A stretch of DNA of 42,763 nucleotides from Bacteroidota bacterium. Lineage in GTDB: Bacteria; Bacteroidota; Bacteroidia; NS11-12g; UBA955. The translations under genes were made by a program, and so were the position numbers. Shown here piece after piece: positions 1 to 7,048 of this stretch. The notes beneath the pieces were generated by a model. It was given only the letters and a program-made list of their open reading frames with translations. It searched no databases and was not told the origin of the DNA. The stretch's first letter is position 1; every line of letters begins with the position of its first letter. The stretch lies in the NCBI GenBank assembly GCA_030832905.1, contig JAURIG010000006.1, positions 1 to 42,763 on the forward strand. Reading direction: 5' to 3'.

Positions 1-448
1 TCCTTATTGCAGAAACAGCAAAGGTTGTATGTTAGCTAACTTCAAGCCTATGAGAGGTAACTATGGTGTAGACGGTGGTATGTACCCTGTTAGAGCTGAT
101 AGCTATTTCCCTAATGACTATGGTTTATACAATATGGCTGGTAACGTAGCTGAGTGGACCATCAATGCTTGGAGCGAACAATCTCACGTGTTTACACATG
201 ATTTAAACCCTGATTTCAGAATCAATATTGATGAGTATGCTAACGATGGCAAAGGCAATAGAACTGGTAAAGAAATGTCGCCAATGACCATGAAACGCAA
301 AGTGATTAAAGGCGGTAGTTGGAAAGATGTTGCTTACTTTATTCAAAACGGTAGCAGAACATACGAATACCAAGATACTTCTAAATCTTATGTTGGTTTC
401 CGTTGTGTTCAATCATACATCGGTAGATCAGTTAAAGATAGAAAATAA
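1..448 (+). CDS. gldK: GldK, T9SS/gliding lipoprotein (3' part only)
   Basis: The frame is open from base 2 to the TAA at 446-448, so the 5' part lies outside the window; 148 residues are visible. It shows the formylglycine-generating-enzyme/SUMF1-type fold: a GNVAEW motif, then VIKGGSW, and a final VGFRCV, which is the usual end of that domain. In Bacteroidota, GldK is an outer-membrane lipoprotein that forms the periplasmic ring of the type IX secretion system with GldN. The identification rests on this fold together with gldL, gldM and gldN directly downstream in the canonical order. The lipoprotein signal cannot be seen here. A 59-nt gap separates it from gldL, with no obvious terminator, so the four genes are probably one operon. 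Confidence 0.93.
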   Translation, partial: PYCRNSKGCMLANFKPMRGNYGVDGGMYPVRADSYFPNDYGLYNMAGNVAEWTINAWSEQSHVFTHDLNPDFRINIDEYANDGKGNRTGKEMSPMTMKRKVIKGGSWKDVAYFIQNGSRTYEYQDTSKSYVGFRCVQSYIGRSVKDRK

Positions 449-507
449 AATTTACAATATATTATAACCTATAACAATTAACCTAAAAACAATTTAAATT
501 TACAATT

Positions 508-1173
508 ATGAGCAGTAACAGTTTTTTTGAAAGCAAAGGATTTAAAAAAGTAATGGCATACATTTACGGATGGGGTGCATCAGTCGTTATCATTGGCGCC
601 TTGTTTAAAATCATGCACTGGCCAGGTGCTAACCTTATGCTTATCCTTGGTCTTGGTACAGAGGCTTTGATTTTCTTCGTGTCAGTATTTGAACCACAAC
701 ATGCAGAGTACGATTGGACACTTGTTTATCCTGAATTAGCTGGTATCGAACCAAGTGAAAAGAAAAACAAATCACAAGGTACTATCTCTCAACAATTAGA
801 TAAAATGTTAGTTGAAGCTAAAGTTGGTCCTGAATTAATTTCAAGTTTAGGCAATGGTTTAAAATCATTGAGCGACAATGTTAAAGACATGTCAAGTTTA
901 AGCAATGCTACATTAGCAACTAACGAATACACCAGCAACATCAATAAAGCGTCTAAAGCGATTGAATCAATTGGTGTAGCTTCTAATGAAATCAGCAGCT
1001 CAATGTCAACCTTTGCTGGCGGTTTAACCACTATGGTAAACAACTTGTCTTCAACTGCTAATGACAGTGCTGAATTCAAAGAAAACATCAACAAATTAAA
1101 CAAGAACTTAGGTACATTAAACAACGTATACGGAAGCATGTTAAGTGCTATGGGTGGCGCTGCTCGTAACTAA
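508..1173 (+). CDS. gldL: GldL, inner-membrane motor subunit of T9SS
   Basis: The 221-residue protein has two N-terminal membrane helices (about residues 15-35 and 41-61) followed by a long cytoplasmic region with heptad-like Leu/Ser/Asn-rich sequence. GldL with GldM forms the proton-driven motor that powers type IX secretion and gliding. The second helix carries an acidic residue in GLGTEALIFF (Glu52 here), matching the family's functionally important membrane glutamate. The pattern HWPGANLML between the helices is typical of the family. It lies between gldK and gldM. The start is the first ATG after the gldK stop and gives the expected short N-terminal segment before helix 1. Confidence 0.96.
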   Translation: MSSNSFFESKGFKKVMAYIYGWGASVVIIGALFKIMHWPGANLMLILGLGTEALIFFVSVFEPQHAEYDWTLVYPELAGIEPSEKKNKSQGTISQQLDKMLVEAKVGPELISSLGNGLKSLSDNVKDMSSLSNATLATNEYTSNINKASKAIESIGVASNEISSSMSTFAGGLTTMVNNLSSTANDSAEFKENINKLNKNLGTLNNVYGSMLSAMGGAARN

Positions 1174-1210
1174 TTCTATTTCCAATAATTAAAGAAAGGA
1201 GAATTGAATA

Positions 1211-2812
1211 ATGGCAAGTGGTAAACTATCCCCCCGTCAGAAGATGATCAACATGATGTATCTCGTGTTGATTGCATTATTGGCATTGAATATTTCAAAT
1301 GAAATTCTAAAAGCATTTCACTTGATGGAAGTATCTTTCAGTAAAGCTAGCCAAGCCTTAACTGATAAAAACAAAGCCATCATGGATGCCTTTAAAGCTG
1401 CAGAAGAAGATCCTTCTAAAGCTGCCAGAGCAAAACAATGGGCAGACAAGGCCCGTCAGGTTCAAGCAATTTCTGCAGATTTCTGTAAGCAAATTGATAA
1501 ATATAAATCAGATATCGAATTAGCGGCAGGTGGTCGTAAGGAAGCTGAACCAGGTGAAACCGGCATCAGAGAAATGAGCAAAGGTGATGACATGGAAGGT
1601 CATAAACATTATTTAGGTACTGATGATCCTGGCATTAAAGGTAAAGGTGATGAGTTGAGAAAATTAATCGACGATACCAGAGTGAAAATGCTTAATGTGT
1701 TAAATGGTGTTAAAGATGCTGATGTTACTAAAAAGAGTTTTGACAAGAATACAGCCTTTAGAGTTGAAGACTTTAAAGACGAAAACGGTAACACTAAAAC
1801 TTGGCAAAGAGACGTCTTAGGACACTCTCCAGTAGCCGGTGTTATGGCCATGTTGACTAAAGTTCAAAACGATTGCAAAGCTTTAGAAACTGATATCTTA
1901 ACTAAATTGGCTGAAAACATTGATGCTACAGTAGCTAAGTTTGATAAAACAGCTGCTTTGATCATTGCTGAATCTACCAACGTTATGTCTGGTTCTCAAT
2001 TCAAAGCTAAGATTGCTTTGATGGCTTACAACTCTACAGCAGCGAATGAAATTGTTGTGAATGGTCAAACCGTTAAGGTAGTTGATGGTATAGGTGAATA
2101 CACTGCTACTGCTTCTGGTATCGGTAGCCATAAAGTTGATGCTAAAATTAAAACTGTCAACCCAACTACAGGTGAACAAGATTTCTGGGTAAATGCTGAA
2201 CCAATCGAATGGACTTCATTCCAACCTTCAGCTACAATTGCTGCTGACGCGATGAACGTATTGTACATCGGTTTAGATAACCCAATGTCAATCTCAGTTC
2301 CTGGTGTTACACCTGGTAATACTAACGTGGTTGCTGGCCCTGGTATTTCTCTAAAGAAAACTGGTGAAGGTAAATTCTCAGCAACAGTTACTGCTGGTAA
2401 TAAAGAATCTTTCATCTCTGTAAGTGCAAAGATGCCTGATGGTACAACAAAGAAAATGGGTGAGCAAAAATTCAGAATCAAGCAAGTGCCAAAGCCAGTA
2501 GCTCAATTGGGTACCTTGGTATCAGGTAACTACAATAAAGGTGAAATCGGTTCACAAAATACATTGTACGCTTACTTAGATGGTTTTGTGTTTGACGGTG
2601 TTAAATTCACTGTAACCAAATACGAAGTGATCTTTATGCCAAAACGTGGTTACATGGAGGTTGCTCCAGTAACAGGTAACGGTACTGCAGCCATCAAAGG
2701 TTTTGCTGCAAGAGCTAAGACTGGCGATATGTTGGTTATTCAAGGTATCAGAGCGAATGGCCCTGGTGTTGTTGACAAACCATTGAATCCAATTACGTAT
2801 ACATTTAAATAA
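1211..2812 (+). CDS. gldM: GldM, periplasm-spanning T9SS motor subunit
   Basis: At 533 residues this is close to the usual GldM length. It has a short cytoplasmic N-terminus (KLSPRQKMINMMY), one membrane helix at about residues 13-32, then a long periplasmic region that in the family forms a dimeric string of domains. The C-terminal part is beta-rich with many Gly/Val/Thr residues. GldM links the GldL motor in the inner membrane to the GldK/GldN ring. A Shine-Dalgarno-like AAAGGAG (1195-1201) sits 9 nt before the ATG and supports this start; such sites are uncommon among the genes of this window. The stop is 6 nt before gldN, which suggests coupled translation. Confidence 0.96.
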   Translation: MASGKLSPRQKMINMMYLVLIALLALNISNEILKAFHLMEVSFSKASQALTDKNKAIMDAFKAAEEDPSKAARAKQWADKARQVQAISADFCKQIDKYKSDIELAAGGRKEAEPGETGIREMSKGDDMEGHKHYLGTDDPGIKGKGDELRKLIDDTRVKMLNVLNGVKDADVTKKSFDKNTAFRVEDFKDENGNTKTWQRDVLGHSPVAGVMAMLTKVQNDCKALETDILTKLAENIDATVAKFDKTAALIIAESTNVMSGSQFKAKIALMAYNSTAANEIVVNGQTVKVVDGIGEYTATASGIGSHKVDAKIKTVNPTTGEQDFWVNAEPIEWTSFQPSATIAADAMNVLYIGLDNPMSISVPGVTPGNTNVVAGPGISLKKTGEGKFSATVTAGNKESFISVSAKMPDGTTKKMGEQKFRIKQVPKPVAQLGTLVSGNYNKGEIGSQNTLYAYLDGFVFDGVKFTVTKYEVIFMPKRGYMEVAPVTGNGTAAIKGFAARAKTGDMLVIQGIRANGPGVVDKPLNPITYTFK

Positions 2813-2818
2813 ACACAT

Positions 2819-3655
2819 ATGAGAATCGTTTTAAGCCTAATTATAGCCGTGTTTGCCTTGAGCGCTAATGCCCAAGTAAACTACTCTGAATTCATCACCA
2901 GTGGTGAGCATACCAGCTATCAAAAAGTGGCAGTTAAGGAAAGACCAATCATTGGCTACCCTCCATTAAGAGAAGCAGACGTTAAGTTTTCTCGACGCAT
3001 TGTAAGATGCATTGATGTTCGTCAAAAGATGAACAAGCAATTGGAATGGCCACGTGAACCATTGAACAGACTGCTTTACCAAGCAATGAGCAAAGGTGAA
3101 ATCGTGCCTTACAAAAATGATTCTTTAATGTCTTTTTACAATACTGAAGAGTTCACCAGACGTGGTGGAGAAGAGGTAATCACCTTTATTTCTACTGACC
3201 CTGATGATCCTACAATTGGTAAAGACTCAGTATACTATGAGCCTTACAAATACGAAAAAATTAAAAAATACTACTTACTTGAAGATTGGATTTTTGATTA
3301 CAAACACTCTGTATTTAAGCCAAGAATCATTGCTTTAGCACCAATCTTTGCACCATCTTATGGTGGTCAAACAGGTAAGGAACAACCATTGTGCTGGATT
3401 AAAATGGATGAAATCAGACAGTTGTTATCTAACACTGAGATGTTCAACCGCTACAACGATGCTGCACGTATGAGTTTTGATGATTTCTTTCAAATGCGCA
3501 TGTTCGATTCTTACATTGTGTATGAATCTAACGTTTACGACAACTACATTGCCATGTTTCAAGAATATGAAAATGATGCTACCGGCGCATTGTTGAAGAG
3601 TGATGAAATCAAAAATGATTTATTCATCTTCGAACACGATTTGTGGCAGTATTAA
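2819..3655 (+). CDS. gldN: GldN, periplasmic T9SS ring protein
   Basis: The protein has 278 residues, starting with a signal peptide (MRIVLSLIIAVFALSANA, predicted cut before Gln19). The mature part is rich in Tyr, Asp and Arg and includes the segments KIKKYYLLEDWIFDY and DDFFQMRMFDSYIVYESNVYD, which resemble GldN/PorN. GldN associates with GldK under the outer membrane as part of the type IX secretion machine. It is the last gene of the gldKLMN cluster and is followed by a clear hairpin terminator at 3676-3702. Family assignment comes from sequence pattern and gene order together. Confidence 0.94.
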   Translation: MRIVLSLIIAVFALSANAQVNYSEFITSGEHTSYQKVAVKERPIIGYPPLREADVKFSRRIVRCIDVRQKMNKQLEWPREPLNRLLYQAMSKGEIVPYKNDSLMSFYNTEEFTRRGGEEVITFISTDPDDPTIGKDSVYYEPYKYEKIKKYYLLEDWIFDYKHSVFKPRIIALAPIFAPSYGGQTGKEQPLCWIKMDEIRQLLSNTEMFNRYNDAARMSFDDFFQMRMFDSYIVYESNVYDNYIAMFQEYENDATGALLKSDEIKNDLFIFEHDLWQY

Positions 3656-3675
3656 TCTACCAATAAGACTTACTT

Positions 3676-3702
3676 ACCCCGACCAATGTGTCGGGGTTTT
3701 TT
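3676..3702 (+). terminator. Rho-independent terminator after gldN
   Basis: A perfect 7-bp stem CCCCGAC/GTCGGGG encloses a 6-nt loop and is followed by six T residues. An additional A-T pair extends the stem. It closes the gldK-gldN operon and separates it from typA. Confidence 0.9.
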
Positions 3703-3763
3703 ATTTATGTTACATTATGATTTTGTTACTTTAGTGCACAAGGCCTCAGAGATTGCGTGATTG

Positions 3764-3796
3764 GCTTGGTAATCCAAGCAGTTTTAGCTAACTTTG
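3764..3796 (+). promoter_or_regulatory. typA promoter with inverted repeat over the -33 element
   Basis: TAACTTTG (3789-3796) matches the Bacteroidota -7 consensus TAnnTTTG exactly. CTTG at 3765-3768, 20 nt upstream, serves as the -33 element. The perfect inverted repeat GCTTGG-TAAT-CCAAGC (3764-3779) covers that -33 element, so a repressor or activator could bind there; no regulator is known from the sequence. The predicted leader to the typA ATG is about 20 nt. Confidence 0.75.
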
Positions 3797-3824
3797 CAAA
3801 CTTTTTAATTCCAAATGCTACTAT

Positions 3825-5630
3825 ATGCAAAACATCAGAAACATAGCCATCATCGCTCACGTTGACCACGGTAAAACCACCATGGTTGACCAACTGCTGC
3901 GTCAGTCCGGCACATTTGCCGAACACGAAAAAGTGGTCGACACTGTCATGGACAACAATGCCATTGAGCGCGAACGTGGCATTACCATCTTGGCCAAAAA
4001 CTGTGCCGTCAGCTGGGAAGGCACGCACATCAACATCGTTGATACCCCGGGCCACGCGGACTTTGGTGGTGAAGTAGAACGTGTGCTTAAAATGGCCGAT
4101 GGGGTGGTGCTTTTAGTAGATGCTTTTGAGGGTCCAATGCCTCAAACCCGTTTTGTGCTTCAGAAAGCCTTGCAATTGGGCTTAAAGCCTATTTTATTGA
4201 TCAATAAGGTAGATAAAGACAATTGTCGACCAGAGGAAGTGCACGAAGCTGTATTTGATTTGTTCTTTAACTTAGACGCCAATGAGCAGCAATTAAACTT
4301 CCCAACCATTTATGGCAGTAGTAAACAAGGTTGGATGAGTACAGATTACAACCAAAAGACCGATAACATTTCGCCTTTGTTGGATTGTATTTTGGATAAT
4401 GTTCCTGCACCAATTGATAATCCGGGTACCTTGCAAATGCAAATCACCTCTTTAGATTATAGTAACTACTTGGGTAGAATTGCTGTAGGTAAAATCAGCA
4501 GAGGGGTTGCCAAAGAAAATATGCCAGTTACCTTAGTTAGAAATGATGGCTCTATGGCCAAAATGCGTATCAAAGAATTGTATACGTTTGAAGGCTTAGG
4601 TAAAAAACGTGTTGCAGAATTAAACAATGGCGATATCTGTGCTATGGTGGGTATTGAAAATTTCCAAATTGGAGATGTTGTTGCTGATTACGAAAATCCA
4701 GAAGGCATGGAGAAAATTAAAATTGATGAACCAACCATGAGCATGGTGTTTACCATTAATAACTCTCCATTCTTTGGTAAAGAAGGTAAGTTCGTAACAT
4801 CAAGACACTTAAGAGAACGTTTGGAGAAAGAAACAGAGAAAAACTTAGCCTTAAAAATTGAAGATACTGATAGCCCTGATAGTATTTTAGTATATGGTAG
4901 AGGGGTATTGCACTTGTCTATCCTGATTGAAACCATGCGCCGCGAAGGGTATGAGTTACAGGTGGGTATGCCAAGGGTTTTGATAAAAGAAATTAATGGC
5001 GAAAAATGTGAGCCAATTGAAATGTTAGTGGTTGATGTACCTGAAGCCTTCTCTGGTAAGGTCATTGAATTGGCTACTCAGAAGAAAGGCGAATTATTAA
5101 TCATGCAACCAAAGGGCGACATGCAACACTTAGAATTCAAGATTCCTTCAAGAGGTTTAATGGGTTTAAGAAGCAATATGTTAACGGCCACTCAAGGGGA
5201 AGCGATAATGTCTCACCGTTTCATGGACTACGAGCCATGGAAGGGCGATATTGCAGGAAGAACAAACGGTTCGTTGGTGAGCATGGATACTGGTACAAGT
5301 ACAGCTTATGCAATTGATAAAATGCAAGACCGCGGCACCTTCTTTATTGATCCAGGAGAAGACATTTACGAAGGTCAAGTTGTAGGCGAAAATACCCGTC
5401 AAGATGATATGGTTTTGAACTTAGTCAGGGCTAAACAATTAACCAATTTTAGAGCTGCAGGTAAGGACGATTCAGCTAAAATGGCCCCTAAAAAGCAATT
5501 TTCTTTAGAAGAAGCTCTAGAATATATTCAAAAAGACGAATATGTAGAGCTAACGCCTAAGTCATTGAGAATCAGAAAGATATACCTCAAACAAACAGAC
5601 CGTGAACGCTACTCAAAACAACTTAGTTAG
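3825..5630 (+). CDS. typA: TypA/BipA ribosome-associated GTPase
   Basis: The 601-residue translational GTPase of the TypA/BipA family acts on 50S assembly and stress or cold adaptation in other bacteria. G1 is AHVDHGKT (residues 11-18), G3 is DTPGH (from about residue 73) and G4 is NKVD (127-130). A beta-barrel domain 2, EF-G-like domains III and V, and the TypA-specific C-terminal region ending near SKQLS follow. It has its own promoter and no close operon partner. Oddity: the first roughly 260 nt of the gene are GC-rich (128 of 240 bases, 53%, over 3841-4080 by hand count), while the following body is mostly 33-40%. Codon choice shifts as well, for example CTG and CGT/CGC early versus TTA/TTG and AGA later. 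The start is the first ATG after the promoter. Confidence 0.97.
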   Translation: MQNIRNIAIIAHVDHGKTTMVDQLLRQSGTFAEHEKVVDTVMDNNAIERERGITILAKNCAVSWEGTHINIVDTPGHADFGGEVERVLKMADGVVLLVDAFEGPMPQTRFVLQKALQLGLKPILLINKVDKDNCRPEEVHEAVFDLFFNLDANEQQLNFPTIYGSSKQGWMSTDYNQKTDNISPLLDCILDNVPAPIDNPGTLQMQITSLDYSNYLGRIAVGKISRGVAKENMPVTLVRNDGSMAKMRIKELYTFEGLGKKRVAELNNGDICAMVGIENFQIGDVVADYENPEGMEKIKIDEPTMSMVFTINNSPFFGKEGKFVTSRHLRERLEKETEKNLALKIEDTDSPDSILVYGRGVLHLSILIETMRREGYELQVGMPRVLIKEINGEKCEPIEMLVVDVPEAFSGKVIELATQKKGELLIMQPKGDMQHLEFKIPSRGLMGLRSNMLTATQGEAIMSHRFMDYEPWKGDIAGRTNGSLVSMDTGTSTAYAIDKMQDRGTFFIDPGEDIYEGQVVGENTRQDDMVLNLVRAKQLTNFRAAGKDDSAKMAPKKQFSLEEALEYIQKDEYVELTPKSLRIRKIYLKQTDRERYSKQLS

Positions 5631-5692
5631 AAATAATCTACAAAATGTGAATATTTTTTAAAAGAAGTCTTTTTTATTATCCGATATATCTA

Positions 5693-5700
5693 TAACTTTG
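5693..5700 (+). promoter_or_regulatory. -7 element for the small lipoprotein gene
   Basis: TAACTTTG matches TAnnTTTG exactly and is the same octamer as in the typA promoter. It lies 26 nt before the ATG. The -33 position holds only a T-run (TTTT around 5670-5673), so the upstream element is weak. Confidence 0.6.
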
Positions 5701-5726
5701 CACCCAATTTTAAACATAAAATAAAA

Positions 5727-5945
5727 ATGAAAAAATTATTAATCATCGCAATCGCTGCATTTGCTTTCACAGCTTGCAGCAACTCTGCTAAAACAGAAGA
5801 AGGTACTACAGATTCAGCTGCAACTGCTGCTCCAGCTACAGAAGCTGCTCCAGTAGAAGCTGCTCCAGTTGATTCAGCTGCTGCTGCTGCTCCTGCTACA
5901 GAAGCTGCTCCAGCTACAGAAGCTGCTCCAGCTCCTGCTAAGTAA
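5727..5945 (+). CDS. Small Ala/Pro/Thr/Glu-rich lipoprotein
   Basis: The 72-residue protein has a signal peptide ending in a lipobox (AFTAC, Cys17), so the mature protein should be lipid-anchored. After Cys17 comes a short Ser/Asn/Lys/Glu stretch, then a low-complexity tail made of variants of ATEAAP and VEAAP, likely disordered. No enzymatic domain is visible. It is a single-gene unit with its own promoter and a strong terminator. The tail could act as a spacer or cell-envelope filler, but that is inference; the gene is not assigned to a family. Similar short Ala-rich lipoproteins are common in Bacteroidota genomes. Confidence 0.8.
   Translation: MKKLLIIAIAAFAFTACSNSAKTEEGTTDSAATAAPATEAAPVEAAPVDSAAAAAPATEAAPATEAAPAPAK
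5896..5931 (+). repeat. Tandem 18-bp repeat coding ATEAAP
   Basis: CTACAGAAGCTGCTCCAG occurs twice head-to-tail (5896-5913 and 5914-5931) and once more at 5836-5853. It lies inside the lipoprotein gene. Copy number could vary by slippage without breaking the frame. Confidence 0.85.
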
Positions 5946-5973
5946 TCACTAATCTGTAAACAAGAAATTGTTG

Positions 5974-6007
5974 AAAAAGGTAGCTATCCTATAGCTGCCT
6001 TTTTTTT
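5974..6007 (+). terminator. Terminator of the small lipoprotein gene
   Basis: The stem AAAAAGGTAGCTAT pairs with ATAGCTGCCTTTTT (one G-T wobble) around a 3-nt loop and ends in a T-run. The A-tract on the left side means it could also work in the reverse direction. Confidence 0.88.
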
Positions 6008-6035
6008 ATGCCCCGAATTCTTTGGGGCATTTTTT
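6008..6035 (+). terminator. Second stacked terminator hairpin
   Basis: ATGCCCC (6008-6014) pairs perfectly with GGGGCAT (6024-6030), and a T-run follows. It abuts the first terminator and sits directly before a -7 promoter element. It rules out the ATG at 6008 as a sensible gene start. Confidence 0.8.
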
Positions 6036-6036
6036 G

Positions 6037-6044
6037 TATCTTTG
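6037..6044 (+). promoter_or_regulatory. -7 element for the sorting-domain gene
   Basis: TATCTTTG matches TAnnTTTG exactly. Only 8 nt separate it from the ATG at 6053, so the mRNA would be leaderless or nearly so. No convincing -33 element is present, because that position falls inside the terminator hairpin. Confidence 0.55.
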
Positions 6045-6052
6045 CATTGTTC

Positions 6053-6391
6053 ATGAAACAGTTCTGTTTAGTCATTTTATTGAGTGTATTTGCAAGTCTC
6101 ACGGCCACGCCGTTGAGCAATGATTTGGCCTTTAAATTATATCCCAATCCACTTACAGGCGATATGCTTCAGGTTAATTTAGATTTAGAGTTCAAAAACA
6201 ATGTTACTTACACTTTTGTGATTACCAATGTGATTGGTCAATCAGTATTTACGCACGCCGTTACCGATGATGAGGTCAAAAAAGGACATTTCACTGTCAA
6301 TGTAGATGATTTACAACTCGATAAAGGGGTGTATTTAACCAAGCTTCACAACGGAGAACAGTCTTCTGTTCAAAAATTAATTGTGCGCTAA
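6053..6391 (+). CDS. Secreted protein made almost only of a T9SS sorting domain
   Basis: I chose the ATG at 6053, which gives 112 residues starting with a signal peptide (MKQFCLVILLSVFASLTATP); the in-frame ATG at 6008 lies in a terminator stem. Directly after the signal comes a type-A T9SS C-terminal domain: LYPNP, a central beta-sandwich pattern (TYTFVITNVIGQSVF), then KGVYLTKL and a basic end KLIVR. Such domains of roughly 70-90 residues normally end a large secreted protein; here there is essentially no cargo. It would be exported by Sec and then recognised by the T9SS, whose core genes lie about 2.4 kb upstream. Its stop overlaps the next ATG (TAATG), implying translational coupling with the S4 gene. 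Its role is unknown. Confidence 0.82.
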   Translation: MKQFCLVILLSVFASLTATPLSNDLAFKLYPNPLTGDMLQVNLDLEFKNNVTYTFVITNVIGQSVFTHAVTDDEVKKGHFTVNVDDLQLDKGVYLTKLHNGEQSSVQKLIVR

Positions 6392-6624
6392 TGCCAGAGT
6401 TGGCCTTTCATTTAACATCGGAATTCATTCCATTAATTCAATTGCTTAAGTTTGTAGGCATTGCAGAGTCAGGGGCTCAAGCTCAAGAACTCGTTATGAA
6501 TGGAGAAGTATTTTGCAATCAGGTTCAAGAGTTTCGCAAGCGATATAAAGTAAGGGCAGGCGATGTTATAGACTGCCTCGAACAAACCATTAGGGTATAT
6601 GCCAGTCAAGATCAGAAAGGCTGA
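6391..6624 (+). CDS. YbcJ-like S4-domain RNA-binding protein
   Basis: The 77-residue protein is a stand-alone S4 RNA-binding domain. The pattern LLKFVGIAESGAQAQELVMNGEV, followed by RKRYKVRAGDVI, matches the YbcJ/S4_2 family, in which a short helix pair and a small beta loop bind structured RNA. The RNA target is unknown; related small S4 proteins are linked to ribosome assembly or recycling. The ATG shares a base with the stop of the preceding gene, and the 3' end overlaps the acetyltransferase by 26 nt, so the three genes form one tight unit. Confidence 0.85.
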   Translation: MPELAFHLTSEFIPLIQLLKFVGIAESGAQAQELVMNGEVFCNQVQEFRKRYKVRAGDVIDCLEQTIRVYASQDQKG

Positions 6625-7048
6625 AATCAATGATGTGCCAGCAATATTGGCATTGATTCAGGAATTAGCTGTATTTGAAAAAGCGCCTGAGCAGGTTATC
6701 AATACTATAGCTCAATTAGAACATGATGGTTTTGGAGCCTCTCCATTGTACATTTGTTTTGTTGCTGAATTGCAAGATCAAATCATAGGCATGTCTTTCT
6801 GTTATACCAGGTATTCAACTTGGAAAGGCCCATGTTTGTATCTAGAAGATTTAATAGTGACTGAAGCCTATAGGGGCAAGGGCTATGGCAAGTTGTTGTT
6901 TGAATACACGCTGCAATACGCTACATCACATCATTATAAACGCCTCCAATGGCAAGTCTTAGATTGGAATGAATCTGCAATTGATTTTTACAAAGGCTTT
7001 AACTCACAATTCGATGCTGAATGGTTAAATGCCTTTATTGATTGTTGA
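6599..7048 (+). CDS. GNAT-family N-acetyltransferase (diamine acetyltransferase-like)
   Basis: The 149-residue protein is one GNAT domain. The acetyl-CoA loop is RGKGYGKLL, preceded by LYLEDLIVTEAY, and the late strand-helix LQWQVLDWNESAIDFYKGFN is typical of spermidine/spermine or thialysine acetyltransferases (SSAT-like). It would transfer acetyl from acetyl-CoA to an amine; the substrate cannot be read from the sequence. It starts inside the S4 gene (26-nt overlap). Its stop (7046-7048) directly abuts the stop of the convergent ABC permease gene at 7049, with no terminator between. Confidence 0.88.
   Translation: MPVKIRKAEINDVPAILALIQELAVFEKAPEQVINTIAQLEHDGFGASPLYICFVAELQDQIIGMSFCYTRYSTWKGPCLYLEDLIVTEAYRGKGYGKLLFEYTLQYATSHHYKRLQWQVLDWNESAIDFYKGFNSQFDAEWLNAFIDC

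Noticed and set aside
5836-5931. Short repeats as a possible CRISPR array
   Set aside because: The units are in frame, head-to-tail without spacers, and code for ATEAAP.
6008-6052. Longer start of the sorting-domain gene at the ATG at 6008
   Set aside because: That ATG lies in a terminator stem and upstream of the -7 element; the ATG at 6053 gives a proper signal peptide.
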